Assembly (NCBI GenBank): GCA_021769625.1
Contig: JAETSN010000002.1
Location: 1-64,000, forward strand
Reading direction: 5' to 3'
Source: [Clostridium] symbiosum
Lineage (GTDB): Bacteria > Bacillota > Clostridia > Lachnospirales > Lachnospiraceae
Length of the DNA: 64,000 nucleotides
Positions 39,946-49,498 of the stretch are shown here, piece by piece (position 1 is the stretch's first letter; every line of letters begins with the position of its first letter). A program made the translations under genes and the position numbers. The notes under the pieces are model-generated. The model had not been told where the DNA came from. It saw nothing but the letters and a program-made list of their open reading frames with translations, and did not search any database.

Positions 39946-41376
39946 ATGATATGTTATAATTGCGGCTGCGCCTTGTCGGAACATGACTTCTGTACAAGCT
40001 GCGGCGCGGATGTTTCCATATATAAAAAAGTGTTGAAGATATCCAACAATTTCTACAATGAAGGGTTGGAGAAGGCTGGTGTCCGGGATCTGACAGGCGC
40101 GATCCAGAGCCTGCGGCAGTGCCTGAAGTTCAACAAGAACAACGTCGAGGCGAGAAATCTGTTGGGGCTTGTCTATTTTGAGACCGGAGAAGTGGTGGCG
40201 GCACTCAGCGAGTGGGTTATCAGTAAGAACCTGCGCCCGAAAAAGAACATTGCAGACGACTACATTAATATGGTGCAGAGCAATCCCACCAGACTTGATA
40301 CGATCAATAAGACAATAAAGAAATACAATCAGGCGCTTTTATACTGCCATCAGGAATCCAAGGATCTGGCGATCATTCAGCTGAAGAAAGTATTGTCCCT
40401 GAATCCGAAATATATCAGGGCGCATCAGCTCCTTGCGCTGTTATACATTGATGCGGAGGACTGGCCTAGGGCGGAGCGGGAACTGCAGCGCTGTGAGCAG
40501 ATTGATGCCGGCAATACCACGACAAAGCGGTATTTAAAGGAAGTAAATCTGATGCTCCATCCTGAGGAGGCAGATGACGGAAAGACGGTGAAGAAGAAAA
40601 AGAAAGAGGCACCGGAGGAAGTATTCCGTTACCAGAGCGGCAACGAGACGATCATTCAGCCGCTGGATGTGAAGGAACCGAAGGGTGTCAGTTTTTCCGC
40701 AATCCTGTATCTGCTGATCGGACTGGCGATCGGTGTGGCGATGACGGTGTTCCTTATCTTACCGGCAAGGATCCAGAGCGCCAGAGACAGCGTCAGCGAG
40801 CAATTAAAAACAGTCAGTGAGCAGCTTGCAGCGGAATCGGCTACGACCAATGACCTGCAGCAGAAACTGGAGACACTGCAGCGGGAAAACAATGATCTGC
40901 ACACGGAGATGGAAGCCTACGTCGGAACCGACGGCACGATTCAGATCATGGACGATATGTTGAAGGCCGTGAACGACTATCTGAAGAACCCGGAGGATGT
41001 GGAGCAGATCGCGTCATATCTGGAGAGTATTCAGGATGAAGTGGTGCTGGCGGAGACCTCGGAATCCTTTCAGGCGGTTTACCAGAGTCTTTTGGAGACG
41101 GTGGGGCCGAGCGTTGCGAAGACTTACTATGACGACGGCATGGCCGCCTACAGGCAGGAGGTTTATACCGATGCCGTCCAGAATCTGGAAAAAGCGTATA
41201 TTTATGATTCGGAAAATATCGATGTGGTCTATAATCTTGCCAATGCCTATTACAGGAGCGGGGATTTTGAGAATGCCGCCGTCTATTATCAGCGCGTGAT
41301 CGATAATTTCCCGAACACAGAGAGAGCAAGGCGCAGTGAGGATTATCTGGAGGAGATAAACAGCGCGCAGGGCTGA
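39946..41376 (+). CDS. Zinc-ribbon, TPR-repeat, single-TM protein
   Basis: CYNCGCALSEHDFCTSCG; TPR units; TM ILYLLIGLAIGVAMTVFLIL; coiled coil. Confidence 0.85.
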   Translation: MICYNCGCALSEHDFCTSCGADVSIYKKVLKISNNFYNEGLEKAGVRDLTGAIQSLRQCLKFNKNNVEARNLLGLVYFETGEVVAALSEWVISKNLRPKKNIADDYINMVQSNPTRLDTINKTIKKYNQALLYCHQESKDLAIIQLKKVLSLNPKYIRAHQLLALLYIDAEDWPRAERELQRCEQIDAGNTTTKRYLKEVNLMLHPEEADDGKTVKKKKKEAPEEVFRYQSGNETIIQPLDVKEPKGVSFSAILYLLIGLAIGVAMTVFLILPARIQSARDSVSEQLKTVSEQLAAESATTNDLQQKLETLQRENNDLHTEMEAYVGTDGTIQIMDDMLKAVNDYLKNPEDVEQIASYLESIQDEVVLAETSESFQAVYQSLLETVGPSVAKTYYDDGMAAYRQEVYTDAVQNLEKAYIYDSENIDVVYNLANAYYRSGDFENAAVYYQRVIDNFPNTERARRSEDYLEEINSAQG

Positions 41377-41425
41377 TCGAAAAAGTGAATAAAATACCAT
41401 TGTTATTAGGGTGATGAGGCCGGAT

Positions 41426-41562
41426 GCCGCGAGAATAATAAAATCCTCCGTCGCCACGCTTGCGCTCCGGGCTGCAACGTAGCGGTACTAGGCTCGTGAG
41501 GGACCTCGCCAAGTGCCGACGTTGCTGCAGGGACTCCTTGAGGATTTTATTATTCTCGCGGC
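41426..41562 (+). repeat. Family A palindromic element, copy 4
   Basis: 23-bp perfect outer arms GCCGCGAGAATAATAAAATCCTC (41426-41448)/(41540-41562); inner GCAACGT/ACGTTGC. Confidence 0.92.
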
Positions 41563-41608
41563 TGGTTAAATTACTAACTCAATGGTATAGAATAAAATAT
41601 AGTATACA

Positions 41609-41641
41609 AAAGAGAATATCTGAAGGGGTATTCTCTTTTTA
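41609..41641 (+). terminator. Rho-independent terminator
   Basis: AAAGAGAATA-tctgaagggg-TATTCTCTTTTT. Confidence 0.75.
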
Positions 41642-41759
41642 TTTATGCGCAGACTCATGTAAAGAAAATGTGCCGTTAAAGCGGCGCACGGATCGCGCGG
41701 CGGACAGGGGAAGAGGAATCTTCCCTGTCCGATCATATAACAGAAAGGGGAATTTTATA

Positions 41760-42068
41760 GTGGAGGCGGAATTTCAGGTGATTGACAATTATCTGATGGT
41801 AAAGATGCCGGCTGAGATCGACCATCATCAGTCGGGGGCCATCAGCAGGAGGGCGGATTCCTTCCTGATGCAGGATTCCATTCAGGGGATCGTGTTTGAT
41901 TTTGAGGACACAAAGTTCATGGACAGCTCGGGGATCGGCATCATCATGGGCAGGTACAAGAAGATCGCCTGTCTGGGCGGAAAGGTTTTTGCCATTCACG
42001 CGGACAGGCAGATACGGCGGATCCTGTATATATCGGGATTGTCCAAAATCATGGAAATTATGGAATAA
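41760..42068 (+). CDS. spoIIAA: Anti-sigma F factor antagonist
   Basis: GTG start; VFDFEDTKFMDSSGIGIIMGRYK (STAS phosphoserine motif), first gene of spoIIA. Confidence 0.93.
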   Translation: MEAEFQVIDNYLMVKMPAEIDHHQSGAISRRADSFLMQDSIQGIVFDFEDTKFMDSSGIGIIMGRYKKIACLGGKVFAIHADRQIRRILYISGLSKIMEIME

Positions 42069-42082
42069 AGGGGGAGATACAG

Positions 42083-42604
42083 ATGAAACAGGAAGAGAAA
42101 AAGATCAGCAAAGGGTATGACAATGAACTGCGGATGGAGTTTGACGCCATTTCCTGCAACGAAGGGTTTGCGAGAATGGCGGTCTCAGCGTTCATCACTC
42201 CCTTAAATCCGACGCTGGAGGAGATGGCGGATGTAAAGACCGCGGTGTCGGAGGCGGTGACGAACGCTATCATACATGGCTACGGCAATGTACAGGGATA
42301 CATACCCGGACGGATGCAGTGCCCGAGGGAGATCAGCAGCGGGAAAGTGCGGATGTACTGCAGGATCGAAGGGGATGTGCTGTTTGTGGAGATAGAGGAT
42401 GACGGAAAGGGGATCGACAACGTGGAGCAGGCGCTGGAACCGCTGTATACAACGAAACCGGAGTACGAGCGCTCCGGCATGGGATTTGCCTTTATGGAGG
42501 CTTTTATGGATGATCTGCAGGTGCTCTCGGCGCCGGGCAGAGGGTGTAAGGTGATGATGGAGAAGAAGCTGGGCAGCATACCGTGGCTGGAGGAAATCGA
42601 GTAG
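42083..42604 (+). CDS. spoIIAB: Anti-sigma F factor, serine kinase
   Basis: AVSEAVTNAIIHGY, IEDDGKGIDN, SGMGFAFMEAFMD. Confidence 0.95.
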   Translation: MKQEEKKISKGYDNELRMEFDAISCNEGFARMAVSAFITPLNPTLEEMADVKTAVSEAVTNAIIHGYGNVQGYIPGRMQCPREISSGKVRMYCRIEGDVLFVEIEDDGKGIDNVEQALEPLYTTKPEYERSGMGFAFMEAFMDDLQVLSAPGRGCKVMMEKKLGSIPWLEEIE

Positions 42605-42606
42605 TT

Positions 42607-43326
42607 ATGGAAGAGATGTCAGTGCTGATCGAAAAATCCCATGCAGGAGATAAACAGGCAAGAGAAGTACTGATCGAAAAAAACCTGGGGCTGGTGCATC
42701 ATATTGTGAAGCGTTTTCTGAACAGGGGCGTGGACGCGGAGGATCTGTTCCAGATCGGCTGTATCGGGCTGATGAAGGCGATAGACAAGTTTGATCTGGG
42801 CTTTGACGTGAAGTTCTCCACCTACGCCGTGCCGATGATCTCCGGCGAGATCAAGCGGTTCCTGCGGGATGACGGGATGGTGAAGGTGAGCAGGAGCCTG
42901 AAGGAAAACGGCTGGAAGATCACCCGGGCGAGAGAGCAGTTTCAGCATGAGCACGGAAGAGAGCCCACACTGGAAGAAATCGCAAAAGTGACAGGGCTGT
43001 CAACTGAGGAGGCTGTGATGGCGATGGATGCCGGGGCGGAGGTGGAGTCCATTTACAAATCCATCTATCAGAGCGACGGCAACGAGATCTATCTGGTGGA
43101 TCAGATCGCCAGCAAAAATAACGAGCGGGAAAAACTGTTGAACCATATGTTGTTAAAGCAGCTTCTCTCGGAGCTGGAAGGGGAGGAGAAGGAGCTGATC
43201 AGGCTGCGGTATTTTCAGGGGAAGACGCAGACGGAGGTGGCGGAAAGGCTTGGGATCAGCCAGGTGCAGGTGAGCAGGCTGGAGAAAAAGATATTGCGCA
43301 GGCTGCGGGATAAGGCGGTGCTGTGA
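42607..43326 (+). CDS. sigF: RNA polymerase sigma-F factor
   Basis: GLVHHIVKRFLNRGVDAEDLFQIGCIGLMKAIDKFDLGFDVKFSTYAVPMISGEIKRFLRDDGMVKVSRSLKE. Confidence 0.95.
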   Translation: MEEMSVLIEKSHAGDKQAREVLIEKNLGLVHHIVKRFLNRGVDAEDLFQIGCIGLMKAIDKFDLGFDVKFSTYAVPMISGEIKRFLRDDGMVKVSRSLKENGWKITRAREQFQHEHGREPTLEEIAKVTGLSTEEAVMAMDAGAEVESIYKSIYQSDGNEIYLVDQIASKNNEREKLLNHMLLKQLLSELEGEEKELIRLRYFQGKTQTEVAERLGISQVQVSRLEKKILRRLRDKAVL

Positions 43327-43349
43327 ATACCTCTTAATGCTGAGCGGAC

Positions 43350-43490
43350 GCCCGCCGGGAAAGAAAATATCCCTGCTGCAACCCGCTTCCGCTTCGGGCT
43401 AAACGCAGCGGACGCTAAACTCGTGAAATACCTCGTTAAGCGCCGGCGTTTAGCAGAGTTGCCTCAGGGATATTTTCTTTCCCGGCGGGC
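43350..43490 (+). repeat. Family A palindromic element, copy 5
   Basis: 26-bp perfect outer arms GCCCGCCGGGAAAGAAAATATCCCTG (43350-43375)/(43465-43490); inner GCTAAACGC/GCGTTTAGC. Confidence 0.93.
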
Positions 43491-43574
43491 TGGCTGAGGT
43501 GGAGGAGAAATATTGGGATGTAACGTTTTTGTAAGGGATGATGATTGTCAAAAAGTCAGAGAAATCGGAGGATT

Positions 43575-43604
43575 TGCATAAAACGGATGTGGCTGTGCAT
43601 ACTA
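43575..43604 (+). promoter_or_regulatory. Sigma-G/F (forespore) promoter for spoVAA
   Basis: TGCATA-N17-CATACTA. Confidence 0.75.
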
Positions 43605-43626
43605 AGCGGGAAAAAGGAGTTTGGGT

Positions 43627-44256
43627 ATGGCACAGACAACGGTTTATATCAAGGCGGAACGGAATACGCAGATGCAGGCGGACGATGTTTTTCTGAAGGA
43701 CATTGCCAGTGTGTACTGCGAGGATAAGGCAACTAACGCCAAAGTGAAGGCGATCAAACTGCACACCTTCCATGAAAAGGATAAGAAGCGCTTTTTTATC
43801 AGTATGACCGAGGTGGTTAAGCTGGTCAAAGAGGCGGTTCCGGGAACAGAAGTGGAGAGCATCGGGGAGCCGGATATGATCGTGGAGCGGGTATATACAG
43901 AAAAAAAGAAAGGCGCCGTGGAGGCGGTCAAGATCCTTGTCGTCAGTCTGGTGTGTTTTTTCGGCGCTTCTTTTACGATCATGGCTTTCCACAATGACAT
44001 CGGGATCGTGGGTGTATTTGCAAAATATTATAAGCTGGTCATGGGGACCGAGTCCAGCGGTTTTACCGTGCTGGAGGTGAGTTACAGCATCGGGCTGGCG
44101 GCGGGAATTATCCTGTTTTTTAACCATATAGGAGGCAGGCGCATCACAAAAGATCCGACGCCTATTGAAGTAGAGATGGCGATCTATGAGGAGGATGTGG
44201 AAAAAGCGCTGATCAAAACTGCGGACAGGGAGGGAGAAGAGGTTGATACAAAATAG
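43627..44256 (+). CDS. spoVAA: Stage V sporulation protein AA
   Basis: TVYIKAERNTQMQADDVFLKDIASVYCEDKATNAKVKAIKLH; downstream of sigF. Confidence 0.9.
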   Translation: MAQTTVYIKAERNTQMQADDVFLKDIASVYCEDKATNAKVKAIKLHTFHEKDKKRFFISMTEVVKLVKEAVPGTEVESIGEPDMIVERVYTEKKKGAVEAVKILVVSLVCFFGASFTIMAFHNDIGIVGVFAKYYKLVMGTESSGFTVLEVSYSIGLAAGIILFFNHIGGRRITKDPTPIEVEMAIYEEDVEKALIKTADREGEEVDTK

Positions 44257-44758
44257 CGTGAGCCTGATATTTCTGGCAGTTTACGGTGTTTCGGCGGGCC
44301 TGTTGGTTTCGGCGGGAGTCTTTACGGTACTGATCGCGGTGGGGATGGCTCCCCGGTTTGTGGGAAAAACCCATACGGCAAAAAAGATATTTTTATATGA
44401 AGGCTGTATCGTGTGGGGCGCTTGTCTCGGCACGCTGTTCAGTGCGATCTCAGCGCTGGAAAATACCGGGGGCTTACTGAGGGAGAAGTTATCTGCCATG
44501 GGCGGCGCGGGCAGCCTTTCTTTACTGACGGCAATGGACAAAGGGGGAGAGATATATCTGGGGATCGCAGGCCTGTTCGGCGGAATGTTTGTGGGATGCC
44601 TTGCGCTGGCGATCGCGGAAATGCTGAACAGTATCCCGATTTTTGCCAGAAGGACATCTTACAGACACGGTCTGGGGATTGCAGTGCTTGCCGTGGCGCT
44701 CGGCAAGATGTTTGGGAGTCTGTACTATTTCTGGCAGGGGGGGATCTACCCGGGATAA
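44243..44758 (+). CDS. spoVAB: Stage V sporulation protein AB
   Basis: Membrane protein overlapping spoVAA; GLFGGMFVGCLALAIAEMLNSIPIFARR. Confidence 0.9.
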   Translation: MIQNSVSLIFLAVYGVSAGLLVSAGVFTVLIAVGMAPRFVGKTHTAKKIFLYEGCIVWGACLGTLFSAISALENTGGLLREKLSAMGGAGSLSLLTAMDKGGEIYLGIAGLFGGMFVGCLALAIAEMLNSIPIFARRTSYRHGLGIAVLAVALGKMFGSLYYFWQGGIYPG

Positions 44759-44942
44759 CACAATATGGAGGGGTCATATTTTAAGACCGGATAATATGCT
44801 GAGGAAATTTAAACGTAATATATATATTTGGTCCGTGATAGTGGGAGGAAAGTAAAACGTTCAGAATATTTTTAGAGGGCATATTGTGGCGGAAGTCTGG
44901 AACTCAGATTACGAGATTACTGTGTGGGAGGATAGAAGAGAG

Positions 44943-45401
44943 ATGGATGAACAGAAAAAACAGGAATATGCGGAATATGTGAAGGAGGTCACGCCGAAAA
45001 ATAATCTGCCGCTGCAGATGGCAAAAGCTTTTTTGGTGGGAGGCATCCTCTGTGTGATCGGGCAGGCGATCCTGAACATCGCGCAGCAGAAGTACGGGCT
45101 GGACAAGGATACGGCGGGGAGCTGGTGCGCTATGCTGTTGGTACTCGCCAGCGCGATCCTGACGGGGCTTAACCTGTATCAGAAGTTAGTAAAGTTCGGC
45201 GGCGCCGGTGCTCTTGTGCCGATCACCGGGTTTGCCAATTCGGTCGCCTCGGCGGCGATAGAATACCAGAAAGAAGGGCAGGTCTATGGGATCGGCTGTA
45301 AGATCTTTACGATCGCAGGCCCGGTTATCCTGTATGGGATCTTTACGAGCTGGGTGTTGGGAGTGATTTACTGGATCGGGAAGTGCTTCGGGGTGTTTTG
45401 A
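44943..45401 (+). CDS. spoVAC: Stage V sporulation protein AC
   Basis: FLVGGILCVIGQAI, KFGGAGALVPITGFANSVASAAIEYQKEGQVYGIGCKIFTIAGPVILYG. Confidence 0.93.
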   Translation: MDEQKKQEYAEYVKEVTPKNNLPLQMAKAFLVGGILCVIGQAILNIAQQKYGLDKDTAGSWCAMLLVLASAILTGLNLYQKLVKFGGAGALVPITGFANSVASAAIEYQKEGQVYGIGCKIFTIAGPVILYGIFTSWVLGVIYWIGKCFGVF

Positions 45402-45675
45402 GGGAAGTTTAAGGAAAGCTGCAAAAAGATGTAGAAGTGGGGCATGTATTATGGGCAGGGTAGCGAATGAAACAATTTGTTAGCCTGCTTTTTATTGTGC
45501 TTTTGGCTTTTTTTGATTATAATAAGGTAAAAAGTATTTTGAGAAGGAAACAATATAATTGTTTGACGAGTGTTTGCTGAAATATAAGTTAAGCGGACGT
45601 GGAATTGAATTGCGTGAACTTTTAGAAACGGATTTAGAGTAAATTTCAACTTAAATAGTTTTTAAAGGAGCAAAT

Positions 45676-47169
45676 ATGGAAGAATTGTTTGAATTGGCAA
45701 AATTTGATTCTTACAAAGAAGATAATCGCAGGGAAGTTAAAAAAGCAGAAGGCGGGCTTCCAAATAGCTTGTGGGATACTTACTCCGCTTTTGCCAACTG
45801 CTATGGCGGAGTTATCATTCTTGGGGTAAAAGAGGATAAAGACGGTAATTGGGATACGACCGGGCTGAAGAATGCGGCAAAATTGAAGAAGGATTTCTGG
45901 AATACTCTTAATAACCGGAAAAAGGTGAGTATAAATCTTTTGAAAGATGGTGATATGGAAACTTTTTCGGTGGCTGGCACAGATGACGTGATTATGGTGA
46001 TCTGGGTGCCGAGTGCAAAACGGGAGCAAAAGCCAGTATATATCAATGATGATCTGTTTGGAGGGACTTTCCGCAGAAATTGGGAGGGAGACTATCACTG
46101 TACCAGATTGCAGGTCAAAACAATGCTGAGAGATCAGGCAGAAGAAACTATGGATATGGAAGTGCTCGATGAGGCTGAAATGGAAGATTTGAACCGGGAT
46201 TCTATCCGGGGTTACCGTAACAGCCATAAATCTTTTAAACCGGGGCATCCATTTGAGAGATTGGATGACAATGAGTATCTCAGAGTGATTGGAGCAGCGG
46301 GATTTTCTAAGGAGGAAAAAAGGCTTCATCCCACTGCAGCCGGTATGCTTATGTTTGGAAATGAGTATGATATTGTAAGGTATTTTCCGGAATATTTTTT
46401 GGATTATAGGGAAAATCCGGATACGGTAATCAGATGGACGGACAGGCTTCAATCATCGTCCGGTGAATGGTCAGGAAATTTATTCGATTTTTATTTTCGT
46501 GTATACAATAGGATGATTAAGGATATCAAGGTTCCGTTTAAGATGCAGGGAGGTTTCCGGATAGACGATACTCCGGTTCACAGGGCACTGCGGGAAGCGT
46601 TGGCAAATTGCATTATCAATACGGATTTTTATGGAAAATATGGTATCCTTATAATCAAGGAAGATGATAAAGTCATATTGGAGAATCCCGGTTATATCAG
46701 ACTCGGAAAGGAACAGATGCGCAGGGGCGGAAAGTCCGACCCGAGAAATAAGAGTCTGATGAAGATGTTTAATCTGATAGATATAGGTGAGCATGCAGGC
46801 AGCGGAGTACCGAATATATTTAATGTATGGGAAGATGAGGGCTGGGAGGAGCCTGTCATAACAGAAAGTTTTGATCCGGACAGAACGTCACTTACTTTAA
46901 AATTTGTTAAAAAACAAGCGATAAAAACAAGCGATAAAAAACAAGCGATAAAAACAAGCGATAAAAAACAAGCGATAAAAACAAACCGAAACAGGAAGGA
47001 AATCAGGTTATACCTGCAAAAATGTGAAACAGCAAAAGCCAGCGATCTCGCAGAATTGCTTGGTTTGAGCATGGCAAGAACGAGAGCGATACTTTCTGAA
47101 ATGGATGATGTTGAGACATTGGGAACAAATAGAACCAGAAGGTATCGGCTGCGAGAGAAGGGTGAATAA
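45676..47169 (+). CDS. AlbA_2/Schlafen-type ATP-binding transcriptional regulator-like protein with C-terminal HTH
   Basis: REVKKAEGGLPNSLWDTYSAFANCYGGVIILGVKE; HRALREALANCIINTDFYGKYG; C-terminal winged-helix-like segment. Confidence 0.85.
   Translation: MEELFELAKFDSYKEDNRREVKKAEGGLPNSLWDTYSAFANCYGGVIILGVKEDKDGNWDTTGLKNAAKLKKDFWNTLNNRKKVSINLLKDGDMETFSVAGTDDVIMVIWVPSAKREQKPVYINDDLFGGTFRRNWEGDYHCTRLQVKTMLRDQAEETMDMEVLDEAEMEDLNRDSIRGYRNSHKSFKPGHPFERLDDNEYLRVIGAAGFSKEEKRLHPTAAGMLMFGNEYDIVRYFPEYFLDYRENPDTVIRWTDRLQSSSGEWSGNLFDFYFRVYNRMIKDIKVPFKMQGGFRIDDTPVHRALREALANCIINTDFYGKYGILIIKEDDKVILENPGYIRLGKEQMRRGGKSDPRNKSLMKMFNLIDIGEHAGSGVPNIFNVWEDEGWEEPVITESFDPDRTSLTLKFVKKQAIKTSDKKQAIKTSDKKQAIKTNRNRKEIRLYLQKCETAKASDLAELLGLSMARTRAILSEMDDVETLGTNRTRRYRLREKGE
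46911..46986 (+). repeat. Alternating 13/14-nt tandem repeat within CDS (ACAAGCGATAAAA[A])
   Basis: Encodes KKQAIKTSDKKQAIKTSDKKQAIKT; same DNA unit read in two frames. Confidence 0.92.
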
Positions 47170-47219
47170 AGGAATGGTTGAAAACAGTTGGGGAATGACG
47201 AATCAGAAATTATTTTGGA

Positions 47220-47276
47220 CAGGCCTACGGGATCGGCTGTAAGATTTTTACGATCGCAGGCCCTGTTATCCTGTAT
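47220..47276 (+). pseudogene. Diverged duplicate of spoVAC 3' region (57 nt)
   Basis: 53/57 identity to 45279-45335 (counted by eye). Confidence 0.88.
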
Positions 47277-47315
47277 AATGTAAGGCACAGGTTAGAATTT
47301 GCGGGAGGGCTTATC

Positions 47316-47951
47316 ATGATAAAGATACGAAATGAAACGGAAGCGGACTATAAGATCGTGGAGGAGATCACGAGGAAGGCGTTTTATAACCTTTATGTCC
47401 CGGGCTGCTTTGAACATTATCTGGTCCATGTTATGCGGGGGCATAAAGATTTTATCGCGGAGCTTGATCTTGTGATGGAACTCGATGGGCGGATCATCGG
47501 GAACATCATGTATACAAAAGCGAGGCTGGCCGGTGAAGACGGGGCGGAAAAAGAGATCCTCACGTTCGGGCCGGTGTGCATCGCGCCGGAGTTTCAGCGG
47601 ATGGGATATGGAAAAAAGCTTATGGAATATTCCTTTGAGAAGGCGGTGCAGCTCGGCTATGACACTATTGTCATATTCGGCAGCCCGGCGAATTACGTGA
47701 GCAGCGGTTTCAAGAGCTGTAAAAAGTTTTGTATTTCTCTGGAAAACGGGAAATATCCGGCGGCGATGATGGTAAAGGAGCTCATCCCCGGTGTACTGGA
47801 CGGAAAGAAGTGGGTTTATCATGACAGTCCCGTGATGGCGGTGGAGGAGGAAGATGCAAGACGGTTCGACGATACGCTGGAAAAGATGGAGAAAAAGCAT
47901 CAGGCAAGCCAGGAAGAGTTTTATATTATGAGCCATTCTTTTCTGGAATAA
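47316..47951 (+). CDS. GNAT-family N-acetyltransferase
   Basis: IKIRNETEADYKIVEEITRKAF, VCIAPEFQRMGYGKKLMEY. Confidence 0.88.
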   Translation: MIKIRNETEADYKIVEEITRKAFYNLYVPGCFEHYLVHVMRGHKDFIAELDLVMELDGRIIGNIMYTKARLAGEDGAEKEILTFGPVCIAPEFQRMGYGKKLMEYSFEKAVQLGYDTIVIFGSPANYVSSGFKSCKKFCISLENGKYPAAMMVKELIPGVLDGKKWVYHDSPVMAVEEEDARRFDDTLEKMEKKHQASQEEFYIMSHSFLE

Positions 47952-48012
47952 CCAAATGTGAGGGGAGCCTAACTCCCCTCATATCTAACCGAGAACATCA
48001 AAACAACCAATA

Positions 48013-48090
48013 TTATCTGGAAATATATTCTTCAAATACACAAGTGCCTATCAGGCATGTTCCAACTACAAAGATCATCGCTAATAACAT
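48013..48090 (-). CDS. Candidate 25-aa hydrophobic peptide
   Basis: GGAGGG-N10-ATG; MLLAMIFVVGTCLIGTCVFEEYISR*. Confidence 0.35.
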   Translation of the reverse strand: MLLAMIFVVGTCLIGTCVFEEYISR

Positions 48091-48453
48091 CTTTACTCAG
48101 CCCTCCTTTCTTCTTTATCCATTGATCTAATTTTTCTGCTGTCAGATTTTTAAGTTCATTCGGATTCTGTTCTGTAAACCATTTGATTTTTAAAAAAGTT
48201 TCGCTGTATATATCCGATCCCTCCTTTACATTTCCCCTCTTCTCATTTATAATTATAGAAGAAAAAATGAATGCAAAATATATAAATATGGCTCCTTTAT
48301 ATAAAAATATAACCATAATCTTGAATATTCTGTTGTGATATCAGCAGAATCCCTTCTGACGTTGAAAATAAAGTTTGAAATGCTATAGTCGGAGAAAACA
48401 AAGCTGTTTTCACGATCTTTATCTGCTGAGAGAGGAATAAAAGGAATCGAAGC

Positions 48454-49338
48454 ATGAAAATTAAATTAAAAGAGAACCGTCTGGAAGAGATCGAAGGCAT
48501 TTCCACCGAATATCCTTATGCGTTCCACCATGCGAACCTGGCGGAAACCAAGGTCCCCTGGCATTGGCACGAGGAAGTGGAATTTGATTATATCGCCAGC
48601 GGTACGGCAGTCTTTACTACAATAAATCAAAGCCGGATTTTTCAAAAGGGAGAAGCATTTTTCATTAATTCCAATGTGCTCTGTACCATGAAAACGCAAA
48701 CGGAAGGTGAAACCTGTATTATGGACTCCCATCTTTTCCACCCCACTCTTCTGGGGGGACATTTCAAGAGTATTTTTTCCACCAGATATTTGGAGCCGGT
48801 TCTTCAAAACCGGAATCTGGAGTTTCTGGAGTTTCGGGGAGACACTTCCTGTCAGAAAAAAATATTGGAACTTCTCCGCCGGGCTGCCCTGCTGCAAAAA
48901 AAGGAACATGTGGAATTTCAGACGCGCAATATTTTTTCGGACATCTGGCTTTTACTCCTTGAAGAACTTCAGGAGGCGAAGCCTGTATCTGCCCCTTTAA
49001 ATAACACCCGTCAGGAGCGGATCCAGACTATGCTCACTTTTATACGGCAAAATTATCGGGAAAAACTCTCTCTGGAGGATATTGCCCGTTCGGCGTCCAT
49101 CAGTAAAAGCGAATGTCTCCGCTGTTTCCGTACGGGTATCGGCCGGTCGCCCTTTGAATATCTGCAGGATTATCGGATAGAGATTGCCGAACGCCTGCTG
49201 CAGTCCACCGATGATTCCATTTTGGATATCGCGCTCCAAACCGGTTTTTCCAACGGCGCCTACTTTGGAAAAATTTTTAAGGAAGTTCACGGAATTTCTC
49301 CCGGGAGTTATCGAAAGAGGCATCAAAAGCGACAGTGA
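48454..49338 (+). CDS. AraC-family transcriptional regulator
   Basis: N-terminal cupin (WHWHEEVEFDYI), C-terminal YREKLSLEDIARSASISKSECLRCFRTGIGRSPFEYLQDYRI. Confidence 0.92.
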   Translation: MKIKLKENRLEEIEGISTEYPYAFHHANLAETKVPWHWHEEVEFDYIASGTAVFTTINQSRIFQKGEAFFINSNVLCTMKTQTEGETCIMDSHLFHPTLLGGHFKSIFSTRYLEPVLQNRNLEFLEFRGDTSCQKKILELLRRAALLQKKEHVEFQTRNIFSDIWLLLLEELQEAKPVSAPLNNTRQERIQTMLTFIRQNYREKLSLEDIARSASISKSECLRCFRTGIGRSPFEYLQDYRIEIAERLLQSTDDSILDIALQTGFSNGAYFGKIFKEVHGISPGSYRKRHQKRQ

Positions 49339-49498
49339 AGCCGAAAGCTGAACTGCTGCATCAAAAAAGAAAGATGTCCAATTAAACTTGTGCACATCAC
49401 AAAATCATGCTATGTTTATATAATAGATGTCCGCAGAAGGAGCTTCGCCGTATTCGCAGTATGCGGGCGCGCAAATGAAAGACACAGGAGAAAACAGG

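Noticed and set aside
47161-47290. A second functional spoVAC gene
   Set aside because: Only 57 nt of homology remain, ending abruptly without the rest of the gene or a start.
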